DNA of 64,000 nucleotides from Mucilaginibacter sp. (GTDB taxonomy: Bacteria; Bacteroidota; Bacteroidia; Sphingobacteriales; Sphingobacteriaceae): NCBI GenBank assembly GCA_028287895.1, contig JAQBOV010000055.1, positions 1-64,000 on the forward strand. The letters run 5' to 3'. The translations under genes were made by a program, and so were the position numbers. Of this stretch, positions 37,353 through 48,400 are shown piece by piece. Positions within the stretch are counted from its first letter, which is position 1. Every line of letters begins with the position of its first letter. The notes below the pieces were generated by a model, which saw only the letters and a program-made list of their open reading frames with translations, searched no databases and had not been told where the DNA came from.

Positions 37353-37778
37353 CTATATTTTTAATCTGAGCAGCTTTTTCCCATAATTAATTACCGCCTT
37401 ATATTTCATCAGTATATCGCCACCAAGTACCCCTAAAACTTCCGGGTGATTCAATTGCCGGTAAGCAATGTTTATACTGGAGAGATCCAAAACTGCAACT
37501 TCGAATTCGGGAACAAGTAATTCCCCAATATGCATATCATGGATGATCGCCGTCGATGAGCTCATCGTGTTTGTCCCTAAACCAGTGGATAACCGGTCGC
37601 TGGACTTTATAGACGCATGATCGCCGGCCTCCAAAAGTGTAGTATGGTCAAATGCAGTTTTTGAGGCTCCGGTATCCAGAACCAGAATAAAGGGCTTACC
37701 ATAAACAGTAACATTCACCAAAGGGTGAAAACCATCATCATGCAGGTCGATTATCTGGAGCGGAATAGTTATCCTCAT
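37353..37778 (-). CDS. Retropepsin-like aspartyl protease
   Basis: A 141-residue clan AA aspartic protease of retropepsin type. The catalytic motif is FILVLDTGASKTAFD (D-T-G at about residue 36) and the flap-like strand is LGTNTMSSSTAIIHDMHIGELLV. VLGVLGGDILMKYKAVINYGKKLLRL is the second conserved block (ILG-like) of the one-domain family; such proteins act as homodimers. No signal peptide is visible, so it is probably cytoplasmic. The start is ATG 37778; the track's TTG three codons earlier is not required. It lies downstream of tamB-tamL on the same strand. Its substrate is unknown. Confidence 0.8.
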   Translation of the reverse strand: MRITIPLQIIDLHDDGFHPLVNVTVYGKPFILVLDTGASKTAFDHTTLLEAGDHASIKSSDRLSTGLGTNTMSSSTAIIHDMHIGELLVPEFEVAVLDLSSINIAYRQLNHPEVLGVLGGDILMKYKAVINYGKKLLRLKI

Positions 37779-37812
37779 CGAGGGCAATAATACACTTTAA
37801 TCACTATCATTT

Positions 37813-37844
37813 AAATCAGTAATTCAATAAATCAGTAATTCCAT
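37813..37844. repeat. Two tandem 16-nt repeats
   Basis: AAATCAGTAATTCAAT is present twice in tandem (second copy with one change at the end) in the 68-nt gap between the protease gene and the tamL stop codon. No function is apparent. Confidence 0.6.
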
Positions 37845-37846
37845 AA

Positions 37847-40114
37847 CTAAAAAGGATAGCCGATAGCGAGATTAAATACCGGGTTTTGGGTTTTAAACTT
37901 GTAGGGCTGACCTGGCGGGTAAGGGGCGCGTATGGGGAATCCTATATCAGTTCGAAGTACAAGAACGGTCAAATCGAATCGCAATCCAACGCCCCAATCT
38001 ACTGCCATCTGGTTCAAAAAGCCTTTTCCAAATGCTGCACCCGGCAGACCGGCATGCGGCCTTAAATCCCATATATTACCAGCATCCACAAAAAGCGCCC
38101 CATAGACTATACTGAACAGTTTTGGACGGTATTCAATATTGCCTTCAATTTTAATATCACCCGATTCATCCGGCAGGAAACCTTTTGCATTGGCAACATC
38201 CACTGAGGGCGTAAAAGTGCCCGGGCCAATTGACCTTGCTCTAAAACCACGTAAACTATTGGTACCGCCAATGAAAAACTGTTGGCTATAAGGAAGTATA
38301 GTAGAGTTGCCATAAGGTAAACCGACCCCGACAATCAGCCGGCTGGCTATTGTACTGTTTGGTCCTGTTTTATGGTAATAGTGGAACTCGTTCTCAAGCT
38401 TCACAAACTGGTTAAAAGGTACGCCAAATAACTTACTTACATGGCCCCTCAAGGTATCTGCGCCTGTCAGTAAGCCATAAACATTACCCGACAGGGTGAC
38501 TTTACCGTTATAATAATAAGTATTGGTTTTATAGGTTTCTGTAGTGTTGGTATACGTGTAGCCATAACTCGGACCAAATACAAACTGATTATCGATCACA
38601 TGCGCTAAAGTAGGATTACGGGTATGTAGAATACTGTCTTTATATTGCTGGCTTACATGGGCAGTGTCAACACGGATCACGTTGATCAGATTTAAATTAT
38701 GGGTCACATGGATATTTTCTTTCCATTCATACCCAAACGAACCATTATAGGAATTTAAAGTATAGAGTTTCGAACGGTTAACCAACGTATATCCCACCGT
38801 TAAATTAGTGTGTGGTATAAACGCATTATCTGATTTAAAATCCCACGGGCTGATAAATCTTGGCCATGACAGGGTACCCTGGCTGCCCAACTGGTAAACG
38901 TTATATCCACCGTTTTGTCCCGAGAATTGCAGGTCCCTGCTTCCGAATAAGGTTATTGTTAATGCTTCAGCGCCTTTAAAAGCGTTCCGGTTTTTCCAGC
39001 TCAGGTTGACCTGTGTACCGGCGTAATTGGCAGAAGTAGTGCGTTCGAGCACGTCAAGCTGCAATGATTTTTTAGGGTACTGTGTTAAAAAGTAAAATAC
39101 ATTCAGTTTAGACGAATCTGTGGAAACGTCTTCAAAACGGTTTTTTACGAACTTAAATGGCCCCAGGTTAATAAATCTGCTCAATGACTTATTATGATCG
39201 GCACGGTTATACACTTGCCCGGGTTGCAGCAGCACACTATTTTTAAATACGAAGGGCCTGACTGTATTTTTAGGATCGATTACATAGTACCAGCGATATT
39301 TGACCGCTGAGTCGAGCTTAGCCGAAGTGTCTTTTAAAGTATAATGCGGATAAACATAGATGTTATTAATTTTATAGATCCGGCGTGCCGCATCCGGTGT
39401 CTCATCTTTAACCTTGATATAAATATCAACCATATGTCCCTTTACGGTACTGTCAACTCTCATGATCAGGTTTTCAGGCGCAAAGTGATAAAAACCTTCT
39501 TCTTTAAGCCGGGCATCAATTCTTATGCGTTCGCTTTTTATAACATCGAGGTTATAATCATTCCCCGTTACAAATAGTGTTTGCTTGGCGGTGCCGGCAA
39601 TGGCAGTGTCCAGGGCTTCTTTCCCAGTTGGAAACACTACGTGGCGAATGGTATAATTAACGCTTGGCTCAACAGTATAGATGGCCCTGGCTATTTTGCC
39701 CTTACTCGTTGTATCCCCACTTACCTGCGATTGAAAATAGCCTTCATTTTGTAATCGGTTTTGCAATATCTGGCTATTTTTATCCACATCAACTTCGCTG
39801 ATCAAGACAGGGGGCTGACCGAATTTGGTATTCAGCCAATGCCTGAGTCCTTTTTTCTTATTGGTTTTAGTTTTGTAATAAATCCAGAGTTTTACCCTCA
39901 TGCCCAATATTTTTGAGTTGGGCTTGGGTCGCAGCAATCCTTTTAATTCAGCACCGATAGCCTTTGCGTCTTTTGGCGTTACATTGCCGGCAGTATCTGC
40001 AAACGTTACTTTGCCACCGTCATACAGTTTCTGCCCCGGTGCCAGATGTTTAGTCGTACTACAGCTGCCAAGGACCAAGGAAAGTATCAATATATATCCT
40101 AAATGTTTGGTCAT
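37847..40114 (-). CDS. tamL: TamL-like BamA/TamA-family outer-membrane lipoprotein
   Basis: A 755-residue Omp85-family protein. The N-terminus MTKHLGYILILSLVLGSCSTTKHLAPGQKLY has a lipobox with Cys18, so it is a lipoprotein, as in the TamL variant of TamA described in Bacteroidota. POTRA-like repeats span about residues 30-390 (FTDTAG, SEVDVDKNSQILQNRLQNEGYF). A 16-strand beta-barrel with the L6 motif (FFIGGTNSLRGFRARSIG) and a final GVGLRFDLTVLVLRTDIGFPIRAPY makes up the rest. The track start is TTG; the ATG four codons in is the better choice. It is 51 nt downstream of tamB, its partner in outer-membrane assembly. Confidence 0.9.
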   Translation of the reverse strand: MTKHLGYILILSLVLGSCSTTKHLAPGQKLYDGGKVTFADTAGNVTPKDAKAIGAELKGLLRPKPNSKILGMRVKLWIYYKTKTNKKKGLRHWLNTKFGQPPVLISEVDVDKNSQILQNRLQNEGYFQSQVSGDTTSKGKIARAIYTVEPSVNYTIRHVVFPTGKEALDTAIAGTAKQTLFVTGNDYNLDVIKSERIRIDARLKEEGFYHFAPENLIMRVDSTVKGHMVDIYIKVKDETPDAARRIYKINNIYVYPHYTLKDTSAKLDSAVKYRWYYVIDPKNTVRPFVFKNSVLLQPGQVYNRADHNKSLSRFINLGPFKFVKNRFEDVSTDSSKLNVFYFLTQYPKKSLQLDVLERTTSANYAGTQVNLSWKNRNAFKGAEALTITLFGSRDLQFSGQNGGYNVYQLGSQGTLSWPRFISPWDFKSDNAFIPHTNLTVGYTLVNRSKLYTLNSYNGSFGYEWKENIHVTHNLNLINVIRVDTAHVSQQYKDSILHTRNPTLAHVIDNQFVFGPSYGYTYTNTTETYKTNTYYYNGKVTLSGNVYGLLTGADTLRGHVSKLFGVPFNQFVKLENEFHYYHKTGPNSTIASRLIVGVGLPYGNSTILPYSQQFFIGGTNSLRGFRARSIGPGTFTPSVDVANAKGFLPDESGDIKIEGNIEYRPKLFSIVYGALFVDAGNIWDLRPHAGLPGAAFGKGFLNQMAVDWGVGLRFDLTVLVLRTDIGFPIRAPYPPGQPYKFKTQNPVFNLAIGYPF

Positions 40115-40165
40115 AAGTGTAATCAAAGTATCGGTCTGTTGAGGGTTTTTATAATGTTTTAAAAA

Positions 40166-43100
40166 TCACTGAACTTTAGTTGCTGCTTGTTGCCGGGCTT
40201 TCGCTTGTTTATCCTTCTCCTTCTGCTCCTGTTTGTATTTTCGTTGCATTTCTTTTTCTTTAGGGGTGCTTTTTTTGAATATCTGGCTGAAACGGTTGTA
40301 ATCTACCGTCAGGGTAAATCCCACACCGGTTTCAATAACTTGTCCTTCAATCACTACAAATTGATCGCGCCGGTAAAAACGCAGCATGTACCTTCCATCT
40401 GCGCTCAATTTATAATTTACCATGACATTGCCGGCGATATCGGAAGCCTTTTGTCCGGGTTGATTCTGACCCTCCAGGTTAAAGTTATTACCAACGTTTA
40501 CCGTAAGCCGGTCATTCAGGAACCGTTTGGAAAGACCCACGTTCAGGTCGGTCCGGTTTTGGGCTGTACCGGAAGAGTAATCCTGGCCGGATGTCAAGCC
40601 GAAATTAAGATCGACACCGGCAATCAGGTTACCGGCAAGGCGGTTTAGCTGATCTGACAATAAGCTGCTTACACTATTACGGACAAGTCCCTCAACTCCC
40701 GAGCTGCCGCCCTGGCTTTGTAATGGATTATCCCCGATAAAATGGCCAAGCACCAACACGCCCAACACCTGCTTGTTCAGTTCATTAGGATCTTGTCTGA
40801 TCTGTGAAAGCCGTGAATCAACCGTATTAATTATGTCCTGAGAAACGGTATAACTGCTGTCCGGTAATATAATATCAAAGCTGATATCTGGTTTTAACAG
40901 ATCATTTTTAAGATAAAGATTTACATTGAAAGGCAACTTTTGCTTGTACATGGTTTGATTGTCAGTTCCCGCTAACTGATTACTTACCAGGTCTATAGGG
41001 GGGACGTCCGCGATATAGGTAGCGGTGAGATTAATATTGGCACTGGTTGGATCCCCGGTCCAGGTAATTGAACTCCCTTTTTTAAAGACGAATTTACGAT
41101 TAACCGAGGCATATGAAAGATTATAAGAACCCTGGTTAACTACATAGGTGCCCGTAAGGTTCGTTTTTCCGCTTGGGTCAATGGCTCCGTTCAACTGTGC
41201 CTGCCCTTTTAAATGAACAATGTCGCCATTGTTTTGATCGACGACGATATTGAAATTGGCATTCGGATTGACAATAATATTAGCGGATATATCCAGCCCG
41301 TTCAAATCACTTTTCCGGAGCGAATCCAGGCGCCTTGCCAAAAGTATGGAGTCAGTTTTTGGTGAATTAGGATTAATGAATTCTACTACTCCTTTTCTAT
41401 CCTCTATGCTGGGGTCGTTGGATGGCAAAACGATGGTAAGGTCCGTTTTATCGTTAACGGTGAGGTTTGCATCAACAACGGGCGTATTCATATCGCCGCG
41501 TATTTTAATATCACTATTGATATATAATTTACCGTAATACAATTTATTATTTGCCTGCGTGGAATTCATTACCCTGAAGTTATCGGTATGAATATCCAGG
41601 TTGAAATCAAAGTCGGTATAGGTTTTAGTATAAACCGCACCTTTTATAACTGCTTTATTCCCGACCGAATCAACCAGTGTAAAATCATTAAAGTGCACAC
41701 CGTCATTACTAAATGTTATACTTTCTGCCGGCATGGTGAAGTAGGAGTTGAGCATGGAGATATTGAAGCCTACTTTATTAAACTTAATATCACCTCTTAT
41801 AGCAGGAGCAGCGGTAGTTCCCGCAATTTTTAATTGACCCGATAGATCGCCCCGTCCTTGTTTAATACTTCCAAAGCTGAAGCCTTCAATACTTTTTACA
41901 TTTAGTTTTACGATGTTAAGGTTCAAATCAAAGCGGCTTTGCGGGCCGGTGTAATAGATGCCGTCCATATTCACCTGATTGCCTTTGCCGGTGACGCTTA
42001 CATTGGCGGCAAAAGCATTGGCTGTTTGATTATTTACTTTGAGGGCAATATTACCAACGGTATCACCCTTAAAGTTAAAATCGCCGATATTTAGAGCAGC
42101 GGTAAATACCGGTGATTTTTGAAAATTGCTGATTCGTGCATTGCCATTTATTACCCCGCCGATTTGTAATGAATCCTGCTCTGCGATACGGGTTAATGTT
42201 TCAATATGGAAGTTTCTGAAATCAACGTTAACGGGCGAATTCATTTGCTGCGAAACGCTGGTGATGCTCAATACCTGGTTGCTGTTGGTGATGGTAAAAT
42301 CTTTTGCCAGCATGCCCTTGCTGCCAAACTGAAGCATATTGTCAGCGTTTACTGCCCAGAGTTTGTAATCAAGAAGCAGGCCATTTTGCAGGAAGCTAAA
42401 TTGATATTCGTCCGGTAGAATGCTGAACGCGCCGGCAATGCGGTAACGTTCTTTTTTAGCGGCATCCCGCACCTGTAAACTGATGTTGAGCTTATCGTTT
42501 TGCGCATTGCCTGTTATGCTGGTATAAAGCAGATTAACTGAGGAAGATGCCTTGATCTGGTCGGCTGTCAGGCTGTAATCTAATCTGTCCTGGTTAGTTT
42601 TGATAGCCAGCTTCAGATTACTCACCTCATTAGTGCCATAAATTACCTTTGGCATTGCTCCATTAACTATAAGATCACCTGTTTGACTATTGAAATAACC
42701 GTTTATAATTACCGGATCAAGTTGTTTCAGAGCCGGAGCAAACTGGGTAACCAGAGGCGTTTTTACAAACCGGGCATCAAAAATAAATTGTTCGGGTGCG
42801 TATTTTGGTTTGGCTTTAACGGTTTTTGTTGCTACAGACCTGTTAAAATATTGATCGATCACATCCTGCATTGCAGTGCCGATCTCCGTCAGTTTATATC
42901 TGCCCGCCAGGTGAGCGGTTAGCATCGGGGCTTTTAATCTTAAACTGCTGCTGTCGGCATTTGCAGTTGATATCAGGCTAACCGTATCCAGTTTAATCCG
43001 TTTGCCTGCATTAACCAGCAGCAAATCGGTAGCCCGGATATCAGCATTGAGGTAATCCGGGTCAGCGGTTGGCACATCGGCTGCAATTTTGCCGTGAAAG

Positions 43101-45268
43101 CGGGTGTCAGTTTTTGCAAGATTTAAATTTTGCAGGTTGATGCTGTCAATAACTAAGGTAGCTTTCACAGAAGGGTACTTTTTATTCAGATCAGCTTTAG
43201 CATCCAGGCTGAAATTAATATTGGGGTCTTTCATACGCGCAACAGCGGTATAACTGCCATTTACAGCGGTACCTTTTAACACCAGGTTTCTATAAGTGTA
43301 ACCTTTTATGTTTGCGCTTGCCACCTCCCCGTTTAATTGCAGGCTGGCCTTTTTAGGATCAGTCCCGGTTCCTGCCAGGTTAGCCGATAAAGTAATATTG
43401 CCGGCTGTTTGTGGTTGTTTGGTCAGGGCGCCCACGTTTAAATTATTTGCCTGGATACTTGCTGAATAAACCGCATTCGTTTTACTGCTGCCGTTCTTCA
43501 TGTTAGCATTCAGGTCAACATCACCATAGCTTGAGCGCAGCGCCATTTGAATATTGAAGTTTTTCATGCTTCCCTTAAATTTACCTTTCAGGTTCAGTTT
43601 TTCAGGGATACCGATATTAGCAGGCAGCGTTCCCCGCGGCACTACTTTTGCAAGGTCCGCCTGGCTGGTATTAAAGTCGGCTATATTCAGATCAAAATAG
43701 GCTTTATTCACATCAGGTAAGCCTTTGATAGTAGCCGAAGCTTTAATATGCGTATTACTCAAGCCGGTAATCTCTAATGATGGGATACTAAGATCATTTA
43801 CCTTGCCCATCACTTTGCCATTGATGCGGAAAACAGCGTTCGGCGAATGTCTGAACGGTTCCATGGCAGCCATCGCTGGCATCAATAATAATACATCTTT
43901 CAATCCCAAACTGCTGCCGTCCAGATCGGCATTGATCCGTATCTGGCTTATATCTTTACTGATATTAGCCAGTGAAGGATAACCCACTTCCAGATGTTTT
44001 TGCAAAACAGTGTGTGGTGTTTCAAGATATAAGTTGTTTAAATAGGATTTATGCGGACCATAGAAAAATGTGGTACGAAGCTTTCTGATTTCGAGGCCGC
44101 TTTTTTCACTAAAGGCCAGGTTGTTAACCTTTGCAGAAATAGTATCGGTATTATATGCGAGGTTTTCAAGATCCGCACTCAGATTACGGATATTCATGTG
44201 TGCATAATCCAAACCAGTGGCTAATGGCTTTTGTGCATTATTATCGAACTGAATATGATCGTTACTAAAGCTGATTTTCCTTAAAACAGCAGTCCATCCT
44301 TTTGTGCGTTGAGGGCCGGACACCAAAGTATCCAATTTTTTCACCGTTTTCGCTACCGCTTTCTTTACGGTTTGCGGTTTGGCGAAGGTGAGTGAAGCTC
44401 TGGTATCGTCAACAGATAGGTTATTAATATCAGCGACCTGATTTTTTAAGTCGAGCTTATTCATCACGACCAGGAATTTCCCCAGATTCACATCAGCAGC
44501 CATTTCATTGCTGCGGTAATTAATTTTGATTTTGGATACATCGATCGTACCCAGGTTAAGAACCATGTTGATGGGCTTGGTGGTTGTGTCTACGGTTGCA
44601 GCCTTCGCTAGCGATGACCCTGCCGGTGTCTGTACTATTTTGGCATCAACATCTGATAAGGTGATCTTTGGAATGCTAAATTTCATTTTATCCATATTAA
44701 AATCCTCAATACGGGTATCAAAATGACCAAGTATAAACTTTACATGATTACCATTGGTGGCATCCTTATAACTGATGTTTATTTTATCCAGAATGATTTT
44801 ACTTAGTGAAAACTTCATGCTGGAAGTAGTATCCGTAGGTCTTACCGGTTTTTTTTGTTCGCTGGTGAACGCTTTTATAATATAATCGAAATTGAAAACG
44901 CTGTCCGCCCCGCGGTTTACATTGGCTGTAATACCTTGGAGATTAATTTCATTTATTTCAACTTTATGGCTAAAAAGTTTTAACAGGCTGATGTCGACCT
45001 TCAGCTGATCACCTGCTATCAGGGTATCCTTTTTCTGATCTTCAAAATAAACGCTGTCTAGTACGATGAGCTTGGGTAGCCCCAAACTGATATGCCCTAT
45101 TTTAACTTTTGTATGAATTTTATTTTGCAAAAAGGTTACCGCTTTGTCCTTTGCAAAATTTTGAACGGCAGGTATTTGTATTAAAATCACTACAAGCAGT
45201 AATAAAAATATTACACTGCCAATAATCCAAAGAATGGTCTTTAGCGCTATGCGTCCAAATCGTTCCAA
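40166..45268 (-). CDS. tamB: TamB-like translocation and assembly protein
   Basis: A 1700-residue AsmA-like protein with an N-terminal membrane helix (ILWIIGSVIFLLLLVVILI) and a long beta-taco region. Its C-terminal DUF490/TamB domain spans about residues 1250-1640 (AVIKGAVYTKTYTDFDFNLDIHT, FNIVVDQNNGDIVHLKGQAQLNGAIDPSGKTNLTGTYVV, and SGTAQNRTDLNVGLSKRF near the end). It bridges the inner membrane to TamL and helps lipid or protein transfer to the outer membrane. The start is TTG: an in-frame stop (TAA) lies two codons upstream and no ATG precedes the membrane helix. It is unusual for a gene this large to use TTG, and it may limit translation. Next gene: tamL. Confidence 0.92.
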   Translation of the reverse strand: MERFGRIALKTILWIIGSVIFLLLLVVILIQIPAVQNFAKDKAVTFLQNKIHTKVKIGHISLGLPKLIVLDSVYFEDQKKDTLIAGDQLKVDISLLKLFSHKVEINEINLQGITANVNRGADSVFNFDYIIKAFTSEQKKPVRPTDTTSSMKFSLSKIILDKINISYKDATNGNHVKFILGHFDTRIEDFNMDKMKFSIPKITLSDVDAKIVQTPAGSSLAKAATVDTTTKPINMVLNLGTIDVSKIKINYRSNEMAADVNLGKFLVVMNKLDLKNQVADINNLSVDDTRASLTFAKPQTVKKAVAKTVKKLDTLVSGPQRTKGWTAVLRKISFSNDHIQFDNNAQKPLATGLDYAHMNIRNLSADLENLAYNTDTISAKVNNLAFSEKSGLEIRKLRTTFFYGPHKSYLNNLYLETPHTVLQKHLEVGYPSLANISKDISQIRINADLDGSSLGLKDVLLLMPAMAAMEPFRHSPNAVFRINGKVMGKVNDLSIPSLEITGLSNTHIKASATIKGLPDVNKAYFDLNIADFNTSQADLAKVVPRGTLPANIGIPEKLNLKGKFKGSMKNFNIQMALRSSYGDVDLNANMKNGSSKTNAVYSASIQANNLNVGALTKQPQTAGNITLSANLAGTGTDPKKASLQLNGEVASANIKGYTYRNLVLKGTAVNGSYTAVARMKDPNINFSLDAKADLNKKYPSVKATLVIDSINLQNLNLAKTDTRFHGKIAADVPTADPDYLNADIRATDLLLVNAGKRIKLDTVSLISTANADSSSLRLKAPMLTAHLAGRYKLTEIGTAMQDVIDQYFNRSVATKTVKAKPKYAPEQFIFDARFVKTPLVTQFAPALKQLDPVIINGYFNSQTGDLIVNGAMPKVIYGTNEVSNLKLAIKTNQDRLDYSLTADQIKASSSVNLLYTSITGNAQNDKLNISLQVRDAAKKERYRIAGAFSILPDEYQFSFLQNGLLLDYKLWAVNADNMLQFGSKGMLAKDFTITNSNQVLSITSVSQQMNSPVNVDFRNFHIETLTRIAEQDSLQIGGVINGNARISNFQKSPVFTAALNIGDFNFKGDTVGNIALKVNNQTANAFAANVSVTGKGNQVNMDGIYYTGPQSRFDLNLNIVKLNVKSIEGFSFGSIKQGRGDLSGQLKIAGTTAAPAIRGDIKFNKVGFNISMLNSYFTMPAESITFSNDGVHFNDFTLVDSVGNKAVIKGAVYTKTYTDFDFNLDIHTDNFRVMNSTQANNKLYYGKLYINSDIKIRGDMNTPVVDANLTVNDKTDLTIVLPSNDPSIEDRKGVVEFINPNSPKTDSILLARRLDSLRKSDLNGLDISANIIVNPNANFNIVVDQNNGDIVHLKGQAQLNGAIDPSGKTNLTGTYVVNQGSYNLSYASVNRKFVFKKGSSITWTGDPTSANINLTATYIADVPPIDLVSNQLAGTDNQTMYKQKLPFNVNLYLKNDLLKPDISFDIILPDSSYTVSQDIINTVDSRLSQIRQDPNELNKQVLGVLVLGHFIGDNPLQSQGGSSGVEGLVRNSVSSLLSDQLNRLAGNLIAGVDLNFGLTSGQDYSSGTAQNRTDLNVGLSKRFLNDRLTVNVGNNFNLEGQNQPGQKASDIAGNVMVNYKLSADGRYMLRFYRRDQFVVIEGQVIETGVGFTLTVDYNRFSQIFKKSTPKEKEMQRKYKQEQKEKDKQAKARQQAATKVQ

Positions 45269-45421
45269 TTTTTATAGATTTTCCAAAGGTTAAGACTATC
45301 TTAAATTAATATAATCAAATAACATGCTAATGTTCATTGGCTCCTTAATGGTCATATTACAGGCTTGTTATTAAAATGCCTTTCAGTTTTCAACATCTGT
45401 ACACCTGAACTTGTTTTTTAA

Positions 45422-45429
45422 TAGATTTG
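45422..45429 (+). promoter_or_regulatory. -7 element (TAGATTTG) of dnaE
   Basis: TAGATTTG, a full TAnnTTTG match, lies 32 nt before the dnaE ATG. The -33 region is poor. The gap is divergent with tamB. Confidence 0.45.
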
Positions 45430-45461
45430 TATTCTCCAGAGAAAGTTGAAACGGATCAGTT

Positions 45462-48400
45462 ATGCCAGATTTTTCGCACTTACACGTACATACCCAGTTT
45501 TCATTGTTAGACGGTGCCGCTGATATCTCCAAATTATACAAAAAGGCAGCCAGCGATGGAATGAAGGCTTTGGCTATTACCGATCACGGCAATATGTTCG
45601 GGGTATTTAAGTTTGTTGCCGAAGCAGGCAAGCATAATATCAAACCGATCGTAGGCTGCGAGTTTTATGTGGTTGAAGACCGGCACAAAAAACAATTTAC
45701 CAAGGAAAAGAAGGACATTCGCTGTCATCAGTTGCTTTTGGCTAAAAATGCCGAGGGCTACAAGAACCTGGTGAAGCTTTGCTCATTGGGCTATATGGAA
45801 GGGCTTTACAGTAAATGGCCGCGCATTGATAAAGAACTGATATTAAAATATCATAAAGGATTAATTGCCACTACTTGTTGTATCGGTGCATCGGTGCCGC
45901 AGGCTATACTAAAAAAGGGGGAACACGAAGCGGAACAGGAATTTAAATGGTGGCTTGACCTCTTTGGCCCGGACTATTATATTGAGTTGCAGCGGCATGA
46001 TATCCCTGAGCAGAATACGGTTAATGCAGTACTGTTAAAATTTGCCAAAAAGTATAACGTAAAAGTGATCTGCTCCAATGATTCACATTATGTAGATCGC
46101 CAGGACTCAAATGCACATGATATTTTGCTTTGTGTAAACACAGGCGATATGCAAAGCACGCCTATAGCTACCGATGAAGAGGGTGGCAAAGGGTATCGCT
46201 TTGGTTTCCCGAATGACCAGTTTTACTTTAAGACGCAGGCCGAAATGGGCAAACTGTTTAGCGACTTACCTGAGTCATTGGATAATACCAACGAGATTGT
46301 AGATAAGGTTGAAGTATTGAAACTGAAGCGGGATATTTTATTACCCAACTTCGTCATCCCGGACGAATTTAAGATACATAACACGCCTGATGCCGATACC
46401 CTCAACCAGTGGGAGTATCTAAAGCACCTCACCTTTGTGGGCGCCAAGGAGCGTTATAAAGATATCAGTCCGGAAGCGGAAGAACGCATCAACTTTGAGC
46501 TCTTCACTATCCGTACCATGGGTTTTGCCGGGTACTTTTTGATTGTGGCCGACTTTATAAAAGAAGGACGCAATATGGGCGTATTTATTGGCCCCGGCCG
46601 CGGATCGGCTGCCGGTTCGGTAGTAGCCTATTGTACAGGAATTACCAATATCGACCCCTTAAAGTATAACCTCCTGTTTGAACGTTTCCTTAACCCCGAC
46701 CGTAAGTCGATGCCCGATATCGATACGGACTTTGACGATGCAGGCCGGCAAAAAGTGATCGATTATGTAGTTGATAAATATGGTAAAAACCAGGTAGCAC
46801 AGATCATTACCTACGGCTCTATGGCCGCACGTACCAGCATACAGGATGTAGGCAGGGTATTGGACATGCCGCTGTCGGAAGTTACAGCCCTGAAAAAGCT
46901 TGTGCCGGACACTTTGGGTATTACCTTACGTGGCGCTATTGACCAGGTGCCCGAACTTCAGCAAATATACAAGGACCCCGGTCTGAAAGGCATTGTACTT
47001 CGTGAGGCCGAAAAACTGGAAGGATCGGTACGTAATACCGGTGTGCATGCTGCCGGTATCATCATTGCACCTTATGACCTTACGGATATTGTTCCGGTAG
47101 CGACAGCCAAGGATTCTGACCTGCTGGTAACCCAGTTTGACGGTCGGGTGATAGAGGATGCCGGCGTTATCAAAATGGACTTTTTGGGTCTTAAAACACT
47201 CACCATTATTAAGGATGCTTTAAGACTGATCAAACAAAATCATGGTGTCACTATCGACATCGATTATATCTCGCTGGAAGACGAAGAAACCTTTGCGTTA
47301 TATCAACGCGGTGATACCAACGGTACTTTCCAGTTTGAAAGCGACGGGATGCAAATGTATCTGCGCGACCTTCGGCCCGATAAGTTTGAGGACCTGATCG
47401 CCATGAACGCTTTATATCGCCCGGGACCGATAGAATATATCCCCAACTTTATTAAACGTAAGCACGGGCTGGAACCGATCACCTTTGATCTGGCCGATAT
47501 GGAGGAATACCTGGGCGAAACCTACGGTATTACTGTTTATCAGGAACAGGTGATGCTTCTTTCGCAGAAACTGGCCGGCTTTAGTAAAGGTGATGCCGAC
47601 GTGCTGCGTAAAGCGATGGGCAAGAAGCAGATAGAAGTGCTTAACAAAATGGAGGCCCAGTTTATGGACGGGGCTGCAGCTAAAGGGCACCCTAAGGATA
47701 AGCTGACCAAGATATGGAACGACTGGAAGGCGTTTGCACAATACGCCTTCAATAAATCGCACTCCACCTGCTACGCTTTTGTGGCTTATCAAACCGCTTA
47801 CTTAAAGGCGCATTACCCTGGTGAGTATATGGCCGCGGTATTAAATAACCAGAACAGCATTGAAAAAATATCCTTCTTTATGGAAGAATGCCGGCGCATG
47901 AGCGTACCTGTGCTTGGTCCGGATATTAATGAATCGGATATGGCATTTGCTGTAAATAAAAAAGGCGAGGTGCGTTTTGGATTTACAGGGATTAAGGGCG
48001 TAGGTGATAAAGCCATAGAAAGCATTATCGAGGAGCGGGAAAAGAACGGCCCGTATACCTCTGTTTATGATTTTGCAAGGCGTTCCAATGTGCGTTCGGT
48101 TAATAAAAAATCATACGAAAACCTGGTTTACAGCGGGGCTTTTGACGAATTTAAATTGAACCGGGCCCAGTTTTTTGCCAAAACTGAAAATGGTATATTG
48201 ACAGGGGTGGAGCGGCTGAATAAATATGCTAATGATTATCAGAATACCCAAAACAGCTCACAGTCATCCTTATTTGGCGGTTCGGTAGCGTCTTATATTC
48301 CGGAGCCACCGATGCCTGATGCAGAGGAATGGCCGCTGATCGAAAAGTTAAAATATGAAAAGGATGTGATCGGCATTTACCTTACCGGGCACCCGCTGGA

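Noticed and set aside
47412-47792. 126-codon antisense frame in dnaE
   Set aside because: It overlaps a conserved catalytic region of dnaE fully and has no separate promoter or homology; a shadow frame.
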